Positions 45,949 to 58,471 of a stretch of DNA of 64,000 bases are shown here, piece after piece (position 1 is the stretch's first letter; each line of letters starts with the position of its first letter). Origin of the DNA: Narthecium ossifragum. Lineage: Eukaryota; Streptophyta; Magnoliopsida; Dioscoreales; Nartheciaceae. Under the pieces are notes generated by a model that did no database searches, was not told the origin of the DNA, and saw only the letters and a list, made by a program, of their open reading frames with translations. The stretch is from the NCBI GenBank assembly GCA_963920575.1, contig OY986964.1, positions 13,939,460 through 14,003,459 of the forward strand, written 5' to 3'. A program made the translations under genes and the position numbers.

Positions 45949-46601
45949 TGTCACACCCCGATCCAGAAAACCCATCCAGATCGAGGCTTGAGCCACCTAA
46001 ACCTATTTAAATCATCAATTGGCGCACAAGTATATAACTGCTATGAATTTAAATAATTTAATCATCAAGCTCATAAATTTTTTGGCAAAATCACCTTTAT
46101 AAGTATAACACAAGAAACCTGTACATTTGATAATTTTACAACTTTACAACTTCGATATTTGACAAATTACAATTAGGACAAAATGATCAATCAATACATT
46201 CCTCAAATATCTACATTAAACAACGTTACAACATTTCTCCAATACAATTAAATTAATAATCATACAATTCTGTTCTCGAATATTTCAGATTATACATCAA
46301 TTTATACATCACTGATTAAAACTGTAAATTAACTGTAGATGAACTCCTCAAAGCTCCAAGTCCTCGATCACCTCGAAATATCGCGTCATCTTCTAGAAGA
46401 TCACCTGAAAGAAGGAACTGCATCGACCTGCATCACCGATGCAGCCCAGGTAGGGTGAGCAACAATGCCCAGTAGGGTTCTACTCTACGTCACACAGAAA
46501 GGAAGGGAAACTGCAACTGTGTCGTTCTCCGCCTAAGCCTAAGGTATGCCAAGGGGCCCCGTAACCCCGTCGATTCCCGAGGGCTCCTGTCCAGGTCCCA
46601 C

Positions 46602-48772
46602 TGTCGCGCCCCGACCCGCAGAGCGCGACCGGGCAGGGGGAGAGAACCTACAACCACAGCCTCAACTGGCGGAAACAGTTGAGACTAAAGCCCAGCTGGC
46701 GGAAACAGCTGGACGGCACAGAGAAAGAACGGAAGCAAGCTAACTAAACAACTATTAACATTTATTACAAACCATCAATAAAAAGTTAACATGGTTTAGT
46801 ACAACAGCTACAAGGGATCACAGTCCCCAAAAAGAAACCACAACACCCACCGGGGTCTCCGCGAACGCACAGACGAACTCATCCTGACCCTCAGACATGG
46901 TCAGGATCCGGAGCGCTGCCTCGAGACGACCGAGGGGGTAACACTGGGACAGAGCGGCCACCTGCACCTGCAACAAACACAGTCCAGGTAGGCATGAGCA
47001 ACAGCTCAGCAGGGTCCTACTCTACAACTCCCACAAACAAGGGTAAAGCAACCGGACACACTCTGATGCCAAGTACCGAGGCTTGCCAAGGATCCCACAA
47101 TCCCATCAATAACCCGAAGGGTTCCTGTCCTAGGTGCGTATCTCCGATAACGCCACTGCTCAGGGGTGGGCAACTCCGACATTCCCTGACACAGGGTGGA
47201 CATGACGCAACCAGTAGGACCCCCTTTTCCAAGCGGGATCTCCGCACTTGGCGGAACAACCGAGGTTAAGACTACCATCACTCGGTACTCTAAGCAGCAG
47301 AGTCAACACCCACCCAACCTACCCTAGCATGCCTAATGCACAGGAAAACAGGGCAGGATAAGTATGATAAAGCTGTAAACAAACAACACATCAATGGCAC
47401 ACCTTCGGCCCGCTTACACTAAACACTCTCGAGGGTCATGACTCCCTCGGTTCACCACAAAGCGGTAAGGGCATACCGTCAGCCCATTTATTCTACACAC
47501 CCCGAGAGGCATCACCCTCTCGGTTCAACCACAAAGCAATAAGCATTCATGCATGATCCATGACAGGACAAGCCCCGAGGGTAAAACCGTAAAAACCACT
47601 CGCATGCGAAGCCCCGCGGGCAAAACAGCACTTAAAGCAAGTAAAACCCTCTCTGCACTGAAGGAGATCGATCTCCTATAGCATGGAGATCGATCTTCCT
47701 CGAGGCTAGAAGCACCCGTCCTGGTCACCCCCACGAGATCGATCTCCACCCATATGAAGATCGATCTTGTAGGTGACGTGGACGCAAACCGCACAGGCAC
47801 CAGCCGCCAAGAGATCGATCTCCCTCCCAGGGAGATCGCTCTCGCTCGGGCGGGCTGGGCCACCCCGACCAAGATCGATCTCTTCCCAAGAGATCGATCA
47901 TGATTGGGTTCACGCCGGCTGCCGGACGGCGAGGAACACCGCCGAAAACCGCCACCACACCTCACCAAACTAGGTGGGCTGGCAGATCTTAGTGCCACGA
48001 AGCTTCTCAAGGCTTCAAAACCGGGAAGGAACAACTCCACAAGGAGGTCTAAGCAAAACAAATCCCGGATTCAAAACCCTCAAACGGCCGGAGTTTTAGA
48101 AGAAGAACCCTACCTCTTCAACGCAGCTTCGATCCACAAGTCCTACCTCAGGACCTTCCTCGCCTTGCCACGAACCCAACGAGCCTTCAAGCTCCCGGAG
48201 AGGTGGCCGGAGGAGGAAGAACGGCGAGCGAAAGCTCTCAGCCGGAACAGGGGAAAGCAGAGCCGCGAGGAAGAAGAAGAGAAGAAGAAGAAGAAGAAGA
48301 AGAAAGGAAGGGGGAAAGGGGCGGGTAAGGCCGGGGGAAAGCCGGCTAAGGCGGGGAAAAGCTGGGGGAGGGGAGGGAAAGTCTTCCCTCCCCTGACAGG
48401 GGAAGCGACGGCCACCGCGGTGGCCGTCCTTCGAAAGCCACCGACAGAGACTTCCAGGCACAGGGAGATCGATCTTCATGGACATGGAGATCGATCTTCC
48501 TCGCCCAGAACGGCGACCACTAGGCACAGAGAGATCGATCTTCACCCCCATGGAGATCGATCTCCCTTGCCCAAAACGGAAACCTTGGCTGAGACACAAG
48601 CCCAAGCACAGGACTTCCGAACCAGGGTCCACCTAACCATTCTAACCAAAAACAAGCATCAACCAAGGTCTGTGTGTGCACAGCCAGTGCGAAACGACCG
48701 CCAAGGCGCAATTTCCCAAATTGCCCTTGGGGTAAACAGCAAGCCACAGGGATGGAGGGGCAGGTCCTCACA
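46602..48772 (-). mobile_element. Solo LTR C2 nested in LTR B3
   Basis: 2,171 bp, TGTCGCGCCCCGACCC to GGGGCAGGTCCTCACA. The duplication CCCAC is at 46,597-46,601 and 48,773-48,777. It is close to C1 (19,486-21,641) in reverse. An (AAG)n run lies at 48,283-48,304. Confidence 0.92.
47660..47915. repeat. AGATCGATCT palindrome array in LTR C2
   Basis: Ten or so GATCGATC(T) cores occur with GGAGATCGATCTCC-type arms. A second cluster is at 48,465-48,570. The same two clusters occur in C1. Confidence 0.88.
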
Positions 48773-51568
48773 CCCACCCTCACCCAAGAACAAACGAGAG
48801 GAAACAAAGACTGTGGGCTCCTGTCCAGGTACCACCCTGCCCAGTCATATCATCTCTCGCGGGGACACATATGTCAGGAACATCGACAGCCATCCTTAGC
48901 GCTTGGTCTTGGAGACCCGACACAACCTCTACACCTCAAATACAAGAATAATCCATAGTCGACTATAACAGAAACCTCAAATGATATCAAGCATTATCAT
49001 TGATGACAATCAGGTCCTAATCCTCGACTATCTAAACCCCGGTCCTAGGGCTAGATCCGGGCTACCCGAGAACCCCGGATCGGCGATCGAATCCATGGCC
49101 TATCACCTATCCTTAATGCTTCTAATGCAAGCAAATGCATGTAATGCTCACGCGCACAGAAATACAGAAGGTTAACCATGCAACAGTATGACATCACAAC
49201 ATACATGGCTAGGCATAGCCTACAGCTTGCTAAGGGGTAAACATAGCGAGGGGTTTAAAGCAGTTACAGATCTATCTACCATAACAGCGGCAACACAAGC
49301 CGTAAACGAAAATCTCAAATCAAATTTCGGCATTACTACGACATGCCCCGCCGTCAACCAGAAATTGTACAATGGGGTACACCCCCAGTTAATCAATTCA
49401 CATGGCACCACTGGCCCGCACACTATTACCATTCCCACAAAATAAATAGAAACGAGCACACCGCTGGCCCTAGGCTTTAAACATGATATGAGGATGTGCA
49501 GGAGTTAAAAAAGGGAAAGAATATATAGCACTATAAAATAACAATGCATGTTGCAGAAGAAGACATGGGTGGTTCTACATAGAATTCGGATGCATTCTCA
49601 TTATAGGAGTTATCCATTCCATGGGGATATCAGACATCCAGTGGAACGTCAGATACAATCAAAGCATAACCATTAACTTCAACTGGAATATTCAAGCTAA
49701 TCAGATGTACCATGGCATGAACAAGAATTAGAACTCATAATCCGATATTCAATCATTGATAGCCTAATATTCAGGTAGCAGAATGGAACTAAGCATAGCA
49801 ATATATGGGGATGAAACATAGCAGCATATCAACCCATAGAAATCCATACATAGCATAACAGGAGAGGATCTAAGTATGGCATAGGCATGGATACACACGT
49901 AGCTGCCAAAAACCCACGAATCTGTCAAAGATTTATTTCGTCACAGATCATGGAACAATTCATAATAAGTCATACGAAAATCCGAAAATTATGAAATAAG
50001 CGTCAATTGAAAGTAGATTCGATGATCTACATCTTTGATCTTGATAATCAAACGAGATCATGCACGTACGAGCCCAGATTTGAGCTAGAACAGCTCAGCT
50101 TGTAGAAAAACTGAGCTTCAGTAAAATCTGGGAAAAACTTCCAAAAATCCAGATAAAACCCATATCAATTTGCATGAAGCTTCAATCAATTACTAAGCAT
50201 GCATCAAGGGACTAATTAGAACATAGGAATCCACTAACAAGCTAATTCCTGGATTTCTACATTAAACCCTAGTTAGAGGCGATGAAGTCTTTATCAATTC
50301 GACGTCCAAACGACGTCGAATTAGAAATCAAACTTGGGCAAATGTATATTAGCATACTAGGAACATGCAGCCCAAGAATTGGATTAATCTAATGGCTAAT
50401 CTTCCCGGAATTCACTAATCAATCCACTAATTTTGGTCTCGTTGCAGATCCGAAGAAAAGTCACCATAAATCGTAGAAAACTCCGAAAATTATGAAATTA
50501 GCGGCAATAAGAAGTACATCCGAAGATCTACAACTCTCATCTTGATGATCCAACAAAATCATGCACACAAAGCTCAGAAACTGAGCTTGAATCCGGCTGT
50601 TCATTCAAGAACAGAGCATCAACGAAATCCGGTAAAACTGAGGGATAAAACTCCATTAAAACCACATAAACGATCAATCACACCTTGGTCAGTTGGGATC
50701 TAAGGTAGGGAAACAAGGTAGAAGAGAAAATCCGCAAAGAATCCGTTTGAAACCTTTTCAAACCAAGTCCGAAACCCATGAATCCGAAATCATCAACTAA
50801 TCTAGCATGGATAGCATGAAAACAGCAATCAATCAATAGAAGGTTCAATCCACAAACACACCCTAGGACTGAATCATGGATTCAGGTAGAAAACCCCTAC
50901 CTGAGAGCTTGGAGAAGATGGGATCTGAGCTTCCCGACGCTATCCTGGGCGTTGGAGCTCGACGGCGGCGAAGGAACTCCAAGGGAACGCCGACGACGAA
51001 GAGGGCTGCCAGCGGGGTTGAGAGAGAGGAAACAGAGGAAAGAGGGTTGGATCTGGAAGTAGAGGAAGCTAGGGAACTCGAGAGAGGTGAGGTGGAGCTT
51101 GGAGAGGAGTGGCGGCCGGTGGCGACGATGGAGAAGCTCCAGAGAGGAGGAGGTCGGCGCGATCGGGGGTAAGGGAGAAGAAGAGGGCTGCCGCACGGGT
51201 AAGAGAGAAATGAAGAGAGAGAGAGAGAGAGAAATTAGGGTTTAGTAGCTTATGTGGCTAAACTGACCAAGTCTAGCCAGTTTAATCGGACCGAGTCCGA
51301 TTAAACCCCAAATTACGATATCTCTTCGCAATCTCGTTCGGATCTGTCGATCTCGAACACTCCTATTGGATCTATTCAATCACGTACATCAATCAAGGCC
51401 GTGTGTGCACTACGCGGGTGCGAAACCGACCACCAAGGCGTAATTTACCAAATTGCCCTTGGGGTCCAAAAACAGCGATGCGATCAACTGATCGCAACCC
51501 AAGGCCAACCGGGCCAAAACCAACCAAGCCAAGCCCTCGACCCAACACGGTCGGACCGGGTCCCTACA

Positions 51569-52795
51569 GCACCGGTAGCTAGACTTGAGGCAATAAGACT
51601 ACCTCTAGCTTTTGCATCTTACAAAGATTTCAAATTGTATCAAATGGATGTTAAGAGTGCCTTATTGAATGGTTTTCTAAAAGAAGAAGTTTATGTTGAA
51701 CAACCCCCCGGATTTGAAGACTATAAATTGAGAGATCATGTATTTAAGCTTACTAAACCCTTGTATGGATTAAAACAAGCTCCTAGAGCTTGGTATGAAA
51801 GGCTTAGCAAATTCTTGATGGATAATGATTTTTATAGAGGAAAAATTGATACTACATTATTTACCAAATAAAAAGGAAAAGATTTGCTCTTGGTTCAAAT
51901 TTATGTTGATGATATTATTTTTTATTCTACAAATGATAAACTTTGTGAAGAATTTGCTATGCGTATGCAAAGTGAGTTTGAGATGAGTTTGATGGGTGAA
52001 CTCAATTATTTTCTTACTTTACAAATCATGCAACCTCGAGTAGGGATCTTTGTTAATCAAGCCAAATACACTAGAGACCTACTCAAGAAGTATGATGTTG
52101 TCCAATCCAAAATTTATAGAACCCCCATGTGTACAACACTCAAATTAGACAAGGATGAAGATGGGAAACCCATTGATCAAACACTTTATAGAGGGATGAT
52201 TGGTTCTTTACTTTATTTGACCGCTAGTAGACCGGACATCATGTTTAGTATTTGCCTTTGTGCCAGATATCAATCTTGTCCTAAGGAATCACATTCGGTA
52301 GCGGTCAAGAGGATCTTTAGATATCTATTAGGAACCCAAAACTATGGTTTGTGGTATCCTAGAAGATCATCTTTTGATCTAATTGGCTACTCCGATGCGG
52401 ATTTTGCCGGATGTAGGCTTGATAGAAAAGGCACAAGTGGTACATGTCACTTTCTTGGTCGTGCACTTGTTTCTTGGTTCTCCAAGAAGCAAAATTCAGT
52501 TGCTTTATCCACCGCCGAAGCGGAATACATCGCAGCGGGTAGTTGTTGTGCACAATTACTTTGGATGAAAATGCAATTGGTAGATTACAACATACATGTA
52601 AGTAAAATGCCCATTAGATGTGACAACACTAGTGCCATAAGCCTATATAAGAATCTCATCCTACATTCTAGAACAAAGCACATAGAAATTCGACACCATT
52701 TCCTTCATGATCACACACAAAAAGTAGATATTGCACTTGAATTTGTTAGCACCGAGCATCAAATTGCGGATATTCTAACCAAACCCTTGAGTTAA
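51569..52795 (+). pseudogene. Copia reverse transcriptase and RNase H
   Basis: RT blocks [46 protein letters not shown] and the active site YVDDIIF are all present. A TAA at 51,869 interrupts the frame between LFTK and KGKDLLLVQIY. RNase H keeps YSDADFAG, STAEAEYIAA and CDNTSAI, supplying its acidic residues, and the protein ends with the typical IADILTKPLS. Apart from the stop this is the best preserved coding part of the Copia. Confidence 0.92.
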
Positions 52796-53130
52796 GAAAG
52801 ATTTCTATATCTACTAAGGGAGCTTGGGATGTCCAATGGATGTCTAAAATAAAGGAGCTAAAAGGAAAAGGTATGGTCACTTCTTTATCTGCTTTTTATA
52901 CAATATCCTACTTGAGTGCTAAATTTTGGTAAATTGAGTGATTTTCATGATTGATAAGTTGTTTTTAACTCATAATATTTAGTTACACGCGTATACAAAG
53001 TTTTGTGATGTTTTGATTTAAAAATGATTTTAAATTGAATTTCAAAATTCACTTTCTAGAACAGACAGTCGATCCAGACTTCCTGACGGTCGATCGTGCG
53101 TACATTTTCACAATATCACACTTGACGGTC
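52796..53130 (+). other. Spacer after Copia pol
   Basis: There is no gene. A purine tract at about 52,850-52,870 resembles a polypurine tract but is far from the 3' LTR. Two GTCGATC palindromes lie near 53,068-53,100. The spacer is cut by LTR A5 and resumes at 55,198. Confidence 0.55.
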
Positions 53131-53472
53131 TGTCGCGCCCCGACCCGCGAAAGCCCAACCGTGCCGGGTGAATCGAACCGGAACCTAACTAATGCGGAAT
53201 AATATTGGCGAGGGTTCCATCTAACCTATTGATCTTCCTAATAATTCATCACAAACACCCTCAATTTAAAAGGCATAATTGAACAAACATCGAACCCAAG
53301 ATTACAAAACCAAAGTGAATTTAATATACATATCCTCGAAGAGGGGAAGATTCAAATACAACATTAAACACTCCCGTAGAAGACTAACTAACATAGGTTT
53401 AAAGCTGTAAAAGATCGCCACCTCTCAAACTCCGCCTGGAGCCGCCGCGCCACCGAACACCTGCCCGGTAGT

Positions 53473-54487
53473 TGAAGAACCAAAGGGGCCTCTATTGGAC
53501 CTTTAAATAATGATCGATAAAGAAAAACCTAGGTAGGAGGTGTCTAATAAACTTGTATGCTTGTAAATGATATTAATAGATAATTAAGCAATTAAATAGA
53601 AGGATAGAGGAGAGTTAGAGAGATTGCACCAGAATTTTTATAGTAGTTCGGCCAACCATGCCTACGTCCTCTTTTCCCAATGGCCTCCTTGGGGTTCCAC
53701 TAGTTGCAAGAACTCTTACAAGCTTCCCACCAAGCTTACGGGTGCTTGGCAACCTATCCACCAAGCTTACGGGTGCTTGATAACCTTACAATCTCTCCAA
53801 TCTCACTATTGGATCTCTCTCTCAAAGTCTACTTCACACTTGAAGTAGTTTTACAAAGGTTTAGCTCACAAATAAAGAGAATGAAACTTGCTAGAATATT
53901 ATTACAATAATCCCTTAGCTCCCCCTAAGTCTTTAGCAAGTTTGCTGGACTTTCTCTTTTATAGCTGAGCCTCCAACCCTTCCAAATAGCCTCCCAACGG
54001 CTATTTCTTTCTCCTACAACGGCTCTTTAACGGCTCTTTTCTGGGCTCACGGTCGACCGTCGCATCGTCCATGACATCGTCCGCCAGGCTTTCCTTGAGC
54101 CACGGTCGATCCACCTATACACCGTCACGCCTCACGGTCGACCGTCCCATCGACCGTGACATCGTCCGTCAGGCTATGCCTAGAAAACCACTTCCCACGG
54201 TCGATACACCGATCCACCGTCGCTCCCTTTGAGCCAAGTCACATAGGCCACGGTCGATCGGTCCATCGACCGTCGCCTATTTTCCTATCTTTAGCTTCCG
54301 CGGTCGATCCTTCCATCAACCGCCATATCCCACGATCGATCCATGCATCCTCCGTCGCATCGACCGTCAGTACAAAAACTCAATAAATATGATTTTAATG
54401 CTTTCCAAATTAAGGGATAATAATATTAAATCTATGTTTTATCATCAATTATATATTGACATCATCAAAACAATATCTGGGCTAACA
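53473..54487 (-). mobile_element. Solo LTR D3 (Copia family D) nested in LTR A5
   Basis: 1,015 bp from TGAAGAACCAAAGG to TCTGGGCTAACA (plus strand). The duplication GTAGT is at 53,468-53,472 and 54,488-54,492. It contains GGTCGACCGT palindromes at 54,048-54,368. Confidence 0.9.
54048..54368. repeat. CGGTCGATC/GATCGACCG array in LTR D3
   Basis: More than twelve half-sites occur in 320 bp, such as CACGGTCGACCGTCGCATCG and CACGGTCGATCGGTCCATCG. The arm CACGGTCGA equals that in LTR B2. Confidence 0.88.
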
Positions 54488-55197
54488 GTAGTGGCCACAG
54501 AAGAAGAGCTGACGCCTGCACCTACAAAACGCAACCCGAGTAGGAGTGAGCATAAAGCTCAGTAGGGTTCTACACTACGACACACAGAAGAAAGAGGGAA
54601 ACGCAACAGTGTCGCCCTCAAATAAGACCTGGGTGTATACAGAGGCCCCATAACCCCACCGCGTGTCCCTGAGGCCCACGATCATGATCTTCCAGCCAAA
54701 CTGGTCACATGTCAGGTCACACTCAGTAAGCAAGAACAACACTACTAGCTCACAAGCAGGGAAAGACACTGCAAGCGGGAAATGGCACCGCTGAGTAGGC
54801 AACCCCTCTACTCAAGAGTCAACACAGTGGGACACCGACTACACCTCAGCATCCGACTCGAGACCGACACAACCTCTACAATCATCAAGCAACATGTGTA
54901 CCAGTCATCTAAGCCTATCATCAAGTTGACTGGACACCACAATTCGAACCGGGTCCAAACTACCCAACCCCGGTCCTAGGGCTAAATCCGAGCTTCCAGT
55001 CTCTGGACAGCGACCCACAGATCGTCCACGCCCTAACCATTCTAATCAAACACTAACACAAACATGATCAGTGTGTGCACACGCGGGTGTGGAACAAACC
55101 GACAAGGCGGAATTTACCAAATTGCCCTTGTGGTCTACAACGAGCCACAGGCCCGACCCAGGCGGTCGACCCAGGAATGGAGGGACAGATCCTCACA

Positions 55198-55430
55198 CGG
55201 TCGACCGCCAACTTCTTAGGATCAACCATGGGTTTTTCTTTTTACACATATATATTATGCGCTGACAGTCGACCGCCAATGTCTTAGGATCGACCGTGGG
55301 CTTTCATTTTACGCCTATCGTGTGCCATGGTCGACCACCAACTTCTTACGATCAACCATGAGACTTTAATTTTACCCATATTGTTTGCGACGATCGACCA
55401 CCAACTTCTAGGGTCGACCGCCACTGATTG
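55198..55430 (+). repeat. Tandem repeat between Copia pol and the third ORF
   Basis: Four units of about 60-68 bp share GGTCGACCGCCAACTTCTTA then GGATC(A/G)ACC(A/G)TGGG and a T-rich tail. Each unit contains a split GTCGAC/GATCGACC palindrome like those in the LTRs. Confidence 0.8.
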
Positions 55431-56726
55431 TGTGACAACTTAAGGGAGGGCTTTTCAGTAATTTTCACGTCTCCCCTTATAAACATCCCACCCGATCAAA
55501 GAATCATTTCTCCCTGGTTCGACCGTGCCCTAGCCCCTCTCCATCGTCCGCCACACCTCTGGTTCGACCGCGCTCTACGCCATCTCCTCTCAAAGCCCTA
55601 ACTGAACCTCGCACCAAGAATGCTAGACCTCCTCCACCTCCATCGCCGACTCCTCCACCCCAGGCTCCGACGCAAGCTGAGAAGAGGAAGCAGGCAGTGG
55701 CAAAGAGAATGTCAGGGATGAAGAAAACCAAAGGTTCAATCGGAGGGTCCTCATCCTTGCCTTCATCTACTCCTTCCTACGATGGCTACTTCTTCCTAGA
55801 CAAGGATAGGTATAACTCTTGGCCTGAATTTAAGGATAAATTTGTGGTTTCGGGTAGAGTTCTTCAGTTGCCCATAGGAAAAGAACATGTAGTTGAAATG
55901 TTTTTCACTGATATGGGTTGGAAGAAATTCTTAGAGATGCCCCAATTTATGTATCTCGAAATGGTTTAATATTTTTATTACAATATGACTAAAGATATTG
56001 ATGATGAAGGATATGTGGCCATTAGTAGCTATATCTATGGAAATGAAATCAAGATTACCGTAGACTGGTTAAATGAGATAGTAAATGCACCAAATTGAGA
56101 AGAGTGCACATATTTTACTTCATATGAGGATCTCAAAAGAATTGATCAGGATAAACAAGGGAGAAGGGCAATCCTTAGACCTAATCTAGTTGATAAAAAA
56201 AAATATAGAATTAAATAGCATACACCAAAACTATAGGGAGCTTGCCTACTTTTTAGGAACAAATCTTTTTCCTAAGCTTGGCCACCATGATCACTTGAAG
56301 CCCATTCATGCCTATGTTCTTTCCTGCATGGTTAGGAAGAAGCCTCTAAACCTAGGTTATATCATTATTAAGGAGATGCTTAACCTTACGGCTAGGCAAT
56401 CACTACCTTTTGAAGGACTTCTAACCAATATTTTCCAAGCCCTTACCCTAGCCGTTGATGAAAAAAAACCCCTTTCTCAACCCTTCAATAAATCCACCTA
56501 TAAAAGGATGTTGACCGCCAAGCGAGCCTTAGGCCTAAGTGTTCATGATGTTAGTAGTGATGAGGAAGGCGAGCATCAAGAAGAGCATGATGAGAAAAAC
56601 TTAGGGGGAGAGCCTAGCCTTCAAGGACATCAAAGTGAATCCTTCCAAAGCTGAGCTCGTCGCGCCACAGCTCAAAAACTTGATGATCTAGAAGCAAGAT
56701 TGGAAAGAATGGAAGTTAATCAAGGT

Positions 56727-57781
56727 TGTTAGCCCTAATGACGTTTTGATTATGTTTTGATGATGCCAATATGTTCTTAAATGTTAAAATATATATATGA
56801 TAAAATATATGTTGATAACAAGCTTTAACTTTCATATTTGAGCTATTATTGTGTTGACGGATGATGCATGGATGCATCCGTGGAGCTGACGGATGATGCG
56901 TGGATGCATCCGTGAGATGCGACGGTCGATCCGTGGATCGACCGTGAGACGCGACGATCGATCCGTGAATCGACCGTGGAGGATTTATGTACATCCGTGG
57001 ATCGACCGTGAGGTGTGACGGTCGATTCATGGATCGACCGTGAGGCTGTTTTGAAGAAAAATAAGGTGCAACGATCGATCGGTGTATCGACCGTGGGAAG
57101 CGTTTTTCTTGACAGAGCCTGACAGACGATGTGACGGACGATGCGACGGTCGACCGTGAGGCGTGACGGACGATGCATCGATCGACCGTGAGCCCAAAAA
57201 CTAGCCGTTAAAGAGCCGTTGCAGAAACTGAAAATAGCCGTTGGAAGCTATTTTTTGAGGCCCTAAAGCTCAAGTATATATGAGAAGATGCAGCAAACTT
57301 GGGGTAAGACTAAGGGAGATATTAGTTTAGCTTATAACAAGTTTTAGTCTTCTTTTGAGAGCTTTAACCTTTGTAAAACTACTTCAAGTGTGAAGTAGAC
57401 TTTGAGAGAAATATCCAAGAGAGAGCTTGGAGTGATTTGTAAGGTTCTCAAGCACCCGTAAGCTTGAGGGGGAGCCCCAGCAGTTGTTGGAGGATTTGTA
57501 AGGTTGCCAAGCACCCGAAAGCTTGGTGGGAAAACTTGTAAGGGAGAATTACAAGTAGTGGAACCTCAAGGAGGCCCTTGAGAGAGTGGACGTAGGCAAG
57601 GTTTGCCGAACCACTATAAAATCTGGTGCAAGTCTCTTAACTCCTTCTATCATCCTTCATTGCATGCTTTATTATTAGTTTTCATATCTAAACAAGCATA
57701 CTAGTCTTCTAGCTTTCTATCTTGGTTTTCATCTATTGTATTTCCGCAAAAAGGTCCAATTCACCCCCCCTTGGACCATCA
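56727..57781 (+). mobile_element. Solo LTR D2 inserted in the third ORF
   Basis: 1,055 bp, TGTTAGCCCTAATG to TTGGACCATCA. The duplication AAGGT is at 56,722-56,726 and 57,782-57,786. Same family as the host Copia's own LTRs. Confidence 0.92.
56855..57195. repeat. CGGTCGATCC-GGATCGACCG array in LTR D2
   Basis: It shows ten or more palindromic units such as GACGGTCGATCCGTGGATCG (the arm closes with ACCGTGAG), some decayed to GACGGATGATGCATGGATGC. Unit spacing is about 30 bases. Confidence 0.9.
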
Positions 57782-57906
57782 AAGGTGACATCAAGACTTC
57801 CCAAGCACAGATCACTGCGGATCAAGCAAAGATGTCCAAGCAATTTGAAGACATTTTTACCTACATCAAAAATGATTTTTCACCTTCCACACCTTCAGTT
57901 GATTGA

Positions 57907-58466
57907 TCCTAAATCCCCATCCACCCTTTGTAAATCTTGACTGGTTGAAGAGTTGCAGAGAGCCGTTGGAGGTTCTTTTTGAGCTGGTTGAAGGCCAGAT
58001 ATAAGTAGTTCTTTGTTGTAAACTTGCCACAACCATTATTGATATTATTGAGATCATCTGAGCAAGTCTAAACAAGAGTTACTACTCATTCCCTTTAGAG
58101 CTACACCCTTTGTAAATCTTCTTCGAGTGTGAAGAAGTACTTTGAGAGTAATCCAACAGTAGTTGGCTGTGATTGTAAGGTCACCAAGCACCGAGAAGCT
58201 TGGAGGAAAAGCTTGTAAAAGATTTGCAAGTAGTGGAACCTCAAGGAGGACCTTGAGAGAAGTGAACGTAGACCAAGAGTTGGGTCGAACCGCTATAAAA
58301 ATCGATGATATCTCTCTAACCCTTCTTTTATTTAATTCTTGCATGCTAAGTTATTTTAGTTTCATTTCATCTACAAGCATTTAAGGTGTTAGTTCTCTCC
58401 TACCTGATTTTTTCATTAATCTAGTTTTTTGAAAAGAGTCAAATTCACCCCCCTCTTGGACCTTCA
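57907..58466 (+). repeat. 3' LTR of the Copia, 5' truncated
   Basis: From about 57,940 it parallels the 5' LTR tail at 39,425-39,963, ending CTTGGACCTTCA before GTAAT. The first few hundred bases of the LTR, including the palindrome array, are missing. The exact left edge is uncertain because it merges with the end of the third ORF. Confidence 0.75.
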
Positions 58467-58471
58467 GTAAT

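Larger units (their letters stand above)
45949..51568 (-). mobile_element. Solo LTR B3 in Copia RT, with LTR C2 nested in it
   Basis: It starts TGTCACACCCCGATCC and ends GGGTCCCTACA. The duplication GCACC is at 45,944-45,948 and 51,569-51,573. Without LTR C2 it is about 3.4 kb, longer than B1. The ORF at 50,876-51,172 (Glu/Arg-rich) is LTR sequence with no recognisable domain. A (GA)n run lies at 51,214-51,232. Confidence 0.88.
53131..55197 (-). mobile_element. Solo LTR A5 (internally deleted), with LTR D3 nested in it
   Basis: It runs TGTCGCGCCCCGACCC to GATCCTCACA with the duplication CGGTC (53,126-53,130 and 55,198-55,202). Only about 1.05 kb of family A sequence remains. A block of about 1.3 kb is missing where GCCCTAACCA jumps to TTCTAATCAAACAC (near 55,038). 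Confidence 0.88.
55500..57906 (+). pseudogene. Sirevirus third ORF (plant transposon protein domain), interrupted
   Basis: A proline-rich leader (RPPPPPSPTPPPQ) precedes a Lys-rich segment, then YNSWPEFKDKFVVSGRVLQL and WLNEIVNAPN, with a stop after MYLEMV and frameshifts near 56,100 and 56,190. The second part has LKPIHAYVLSCMVRKKPLNL, GYIIIKEMLNL and LPFEGLLTNIFQAL. It resembles the uncharacterised plant transposon-protein/env-like ORF found between pol and 3' LTR in Sireviruses. LTR D2 splits the coiled-coil C-terminus (LEARLERMEVNQ | QITADQAKMSKQFED), which ends SPSTPSVD at 57,906. Its role is not known. Confidence 0.75.
36016..58466 (+). mobile_element. Sirevirus-like Ty1/Copia element, 22.4 kb with nested insertions
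   Basis: The target duplication GTAAT occurs at 36,011-36,015 and 58,467-58,471. Order is 5' LTR, Met-type primer site, gag, protease, integrase, RT, RNase H, then a third ORF before the 3' LTR; integrase before RT defines Copia. The long gag with coiled coil and two knuckles and the extra ORF fit Sireviruses (SIRE/Maximus). It split the PMD gene: the minus-strand frame at 58,472 (MKEVSSNY) continues at 36,010 (AVDVHLEIIRKTPF). The 3' LTR is truncated at its 5' side. Stops in gag, protease and RT show it is dead. Confidence 0.9.

Noticed and set aside
47904..48899. 331-codon ORF
   Set aside because: It lies within solo LTR C2 and crosses its border at 48,772 into LTR B3; its composition is driven by AAG repeats and palindromes.
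50876..51172. Charged 98-codon ORF
   Set aside because: It lies inside LTR B3; Glu/Arg-rich from a purine-rich block that other LTR families here also have. No domain.
55198..55430. Tandem repeats considered as satellite DNA
   Set aside because: There are only four units and they are confined to the Copia internal spacer.
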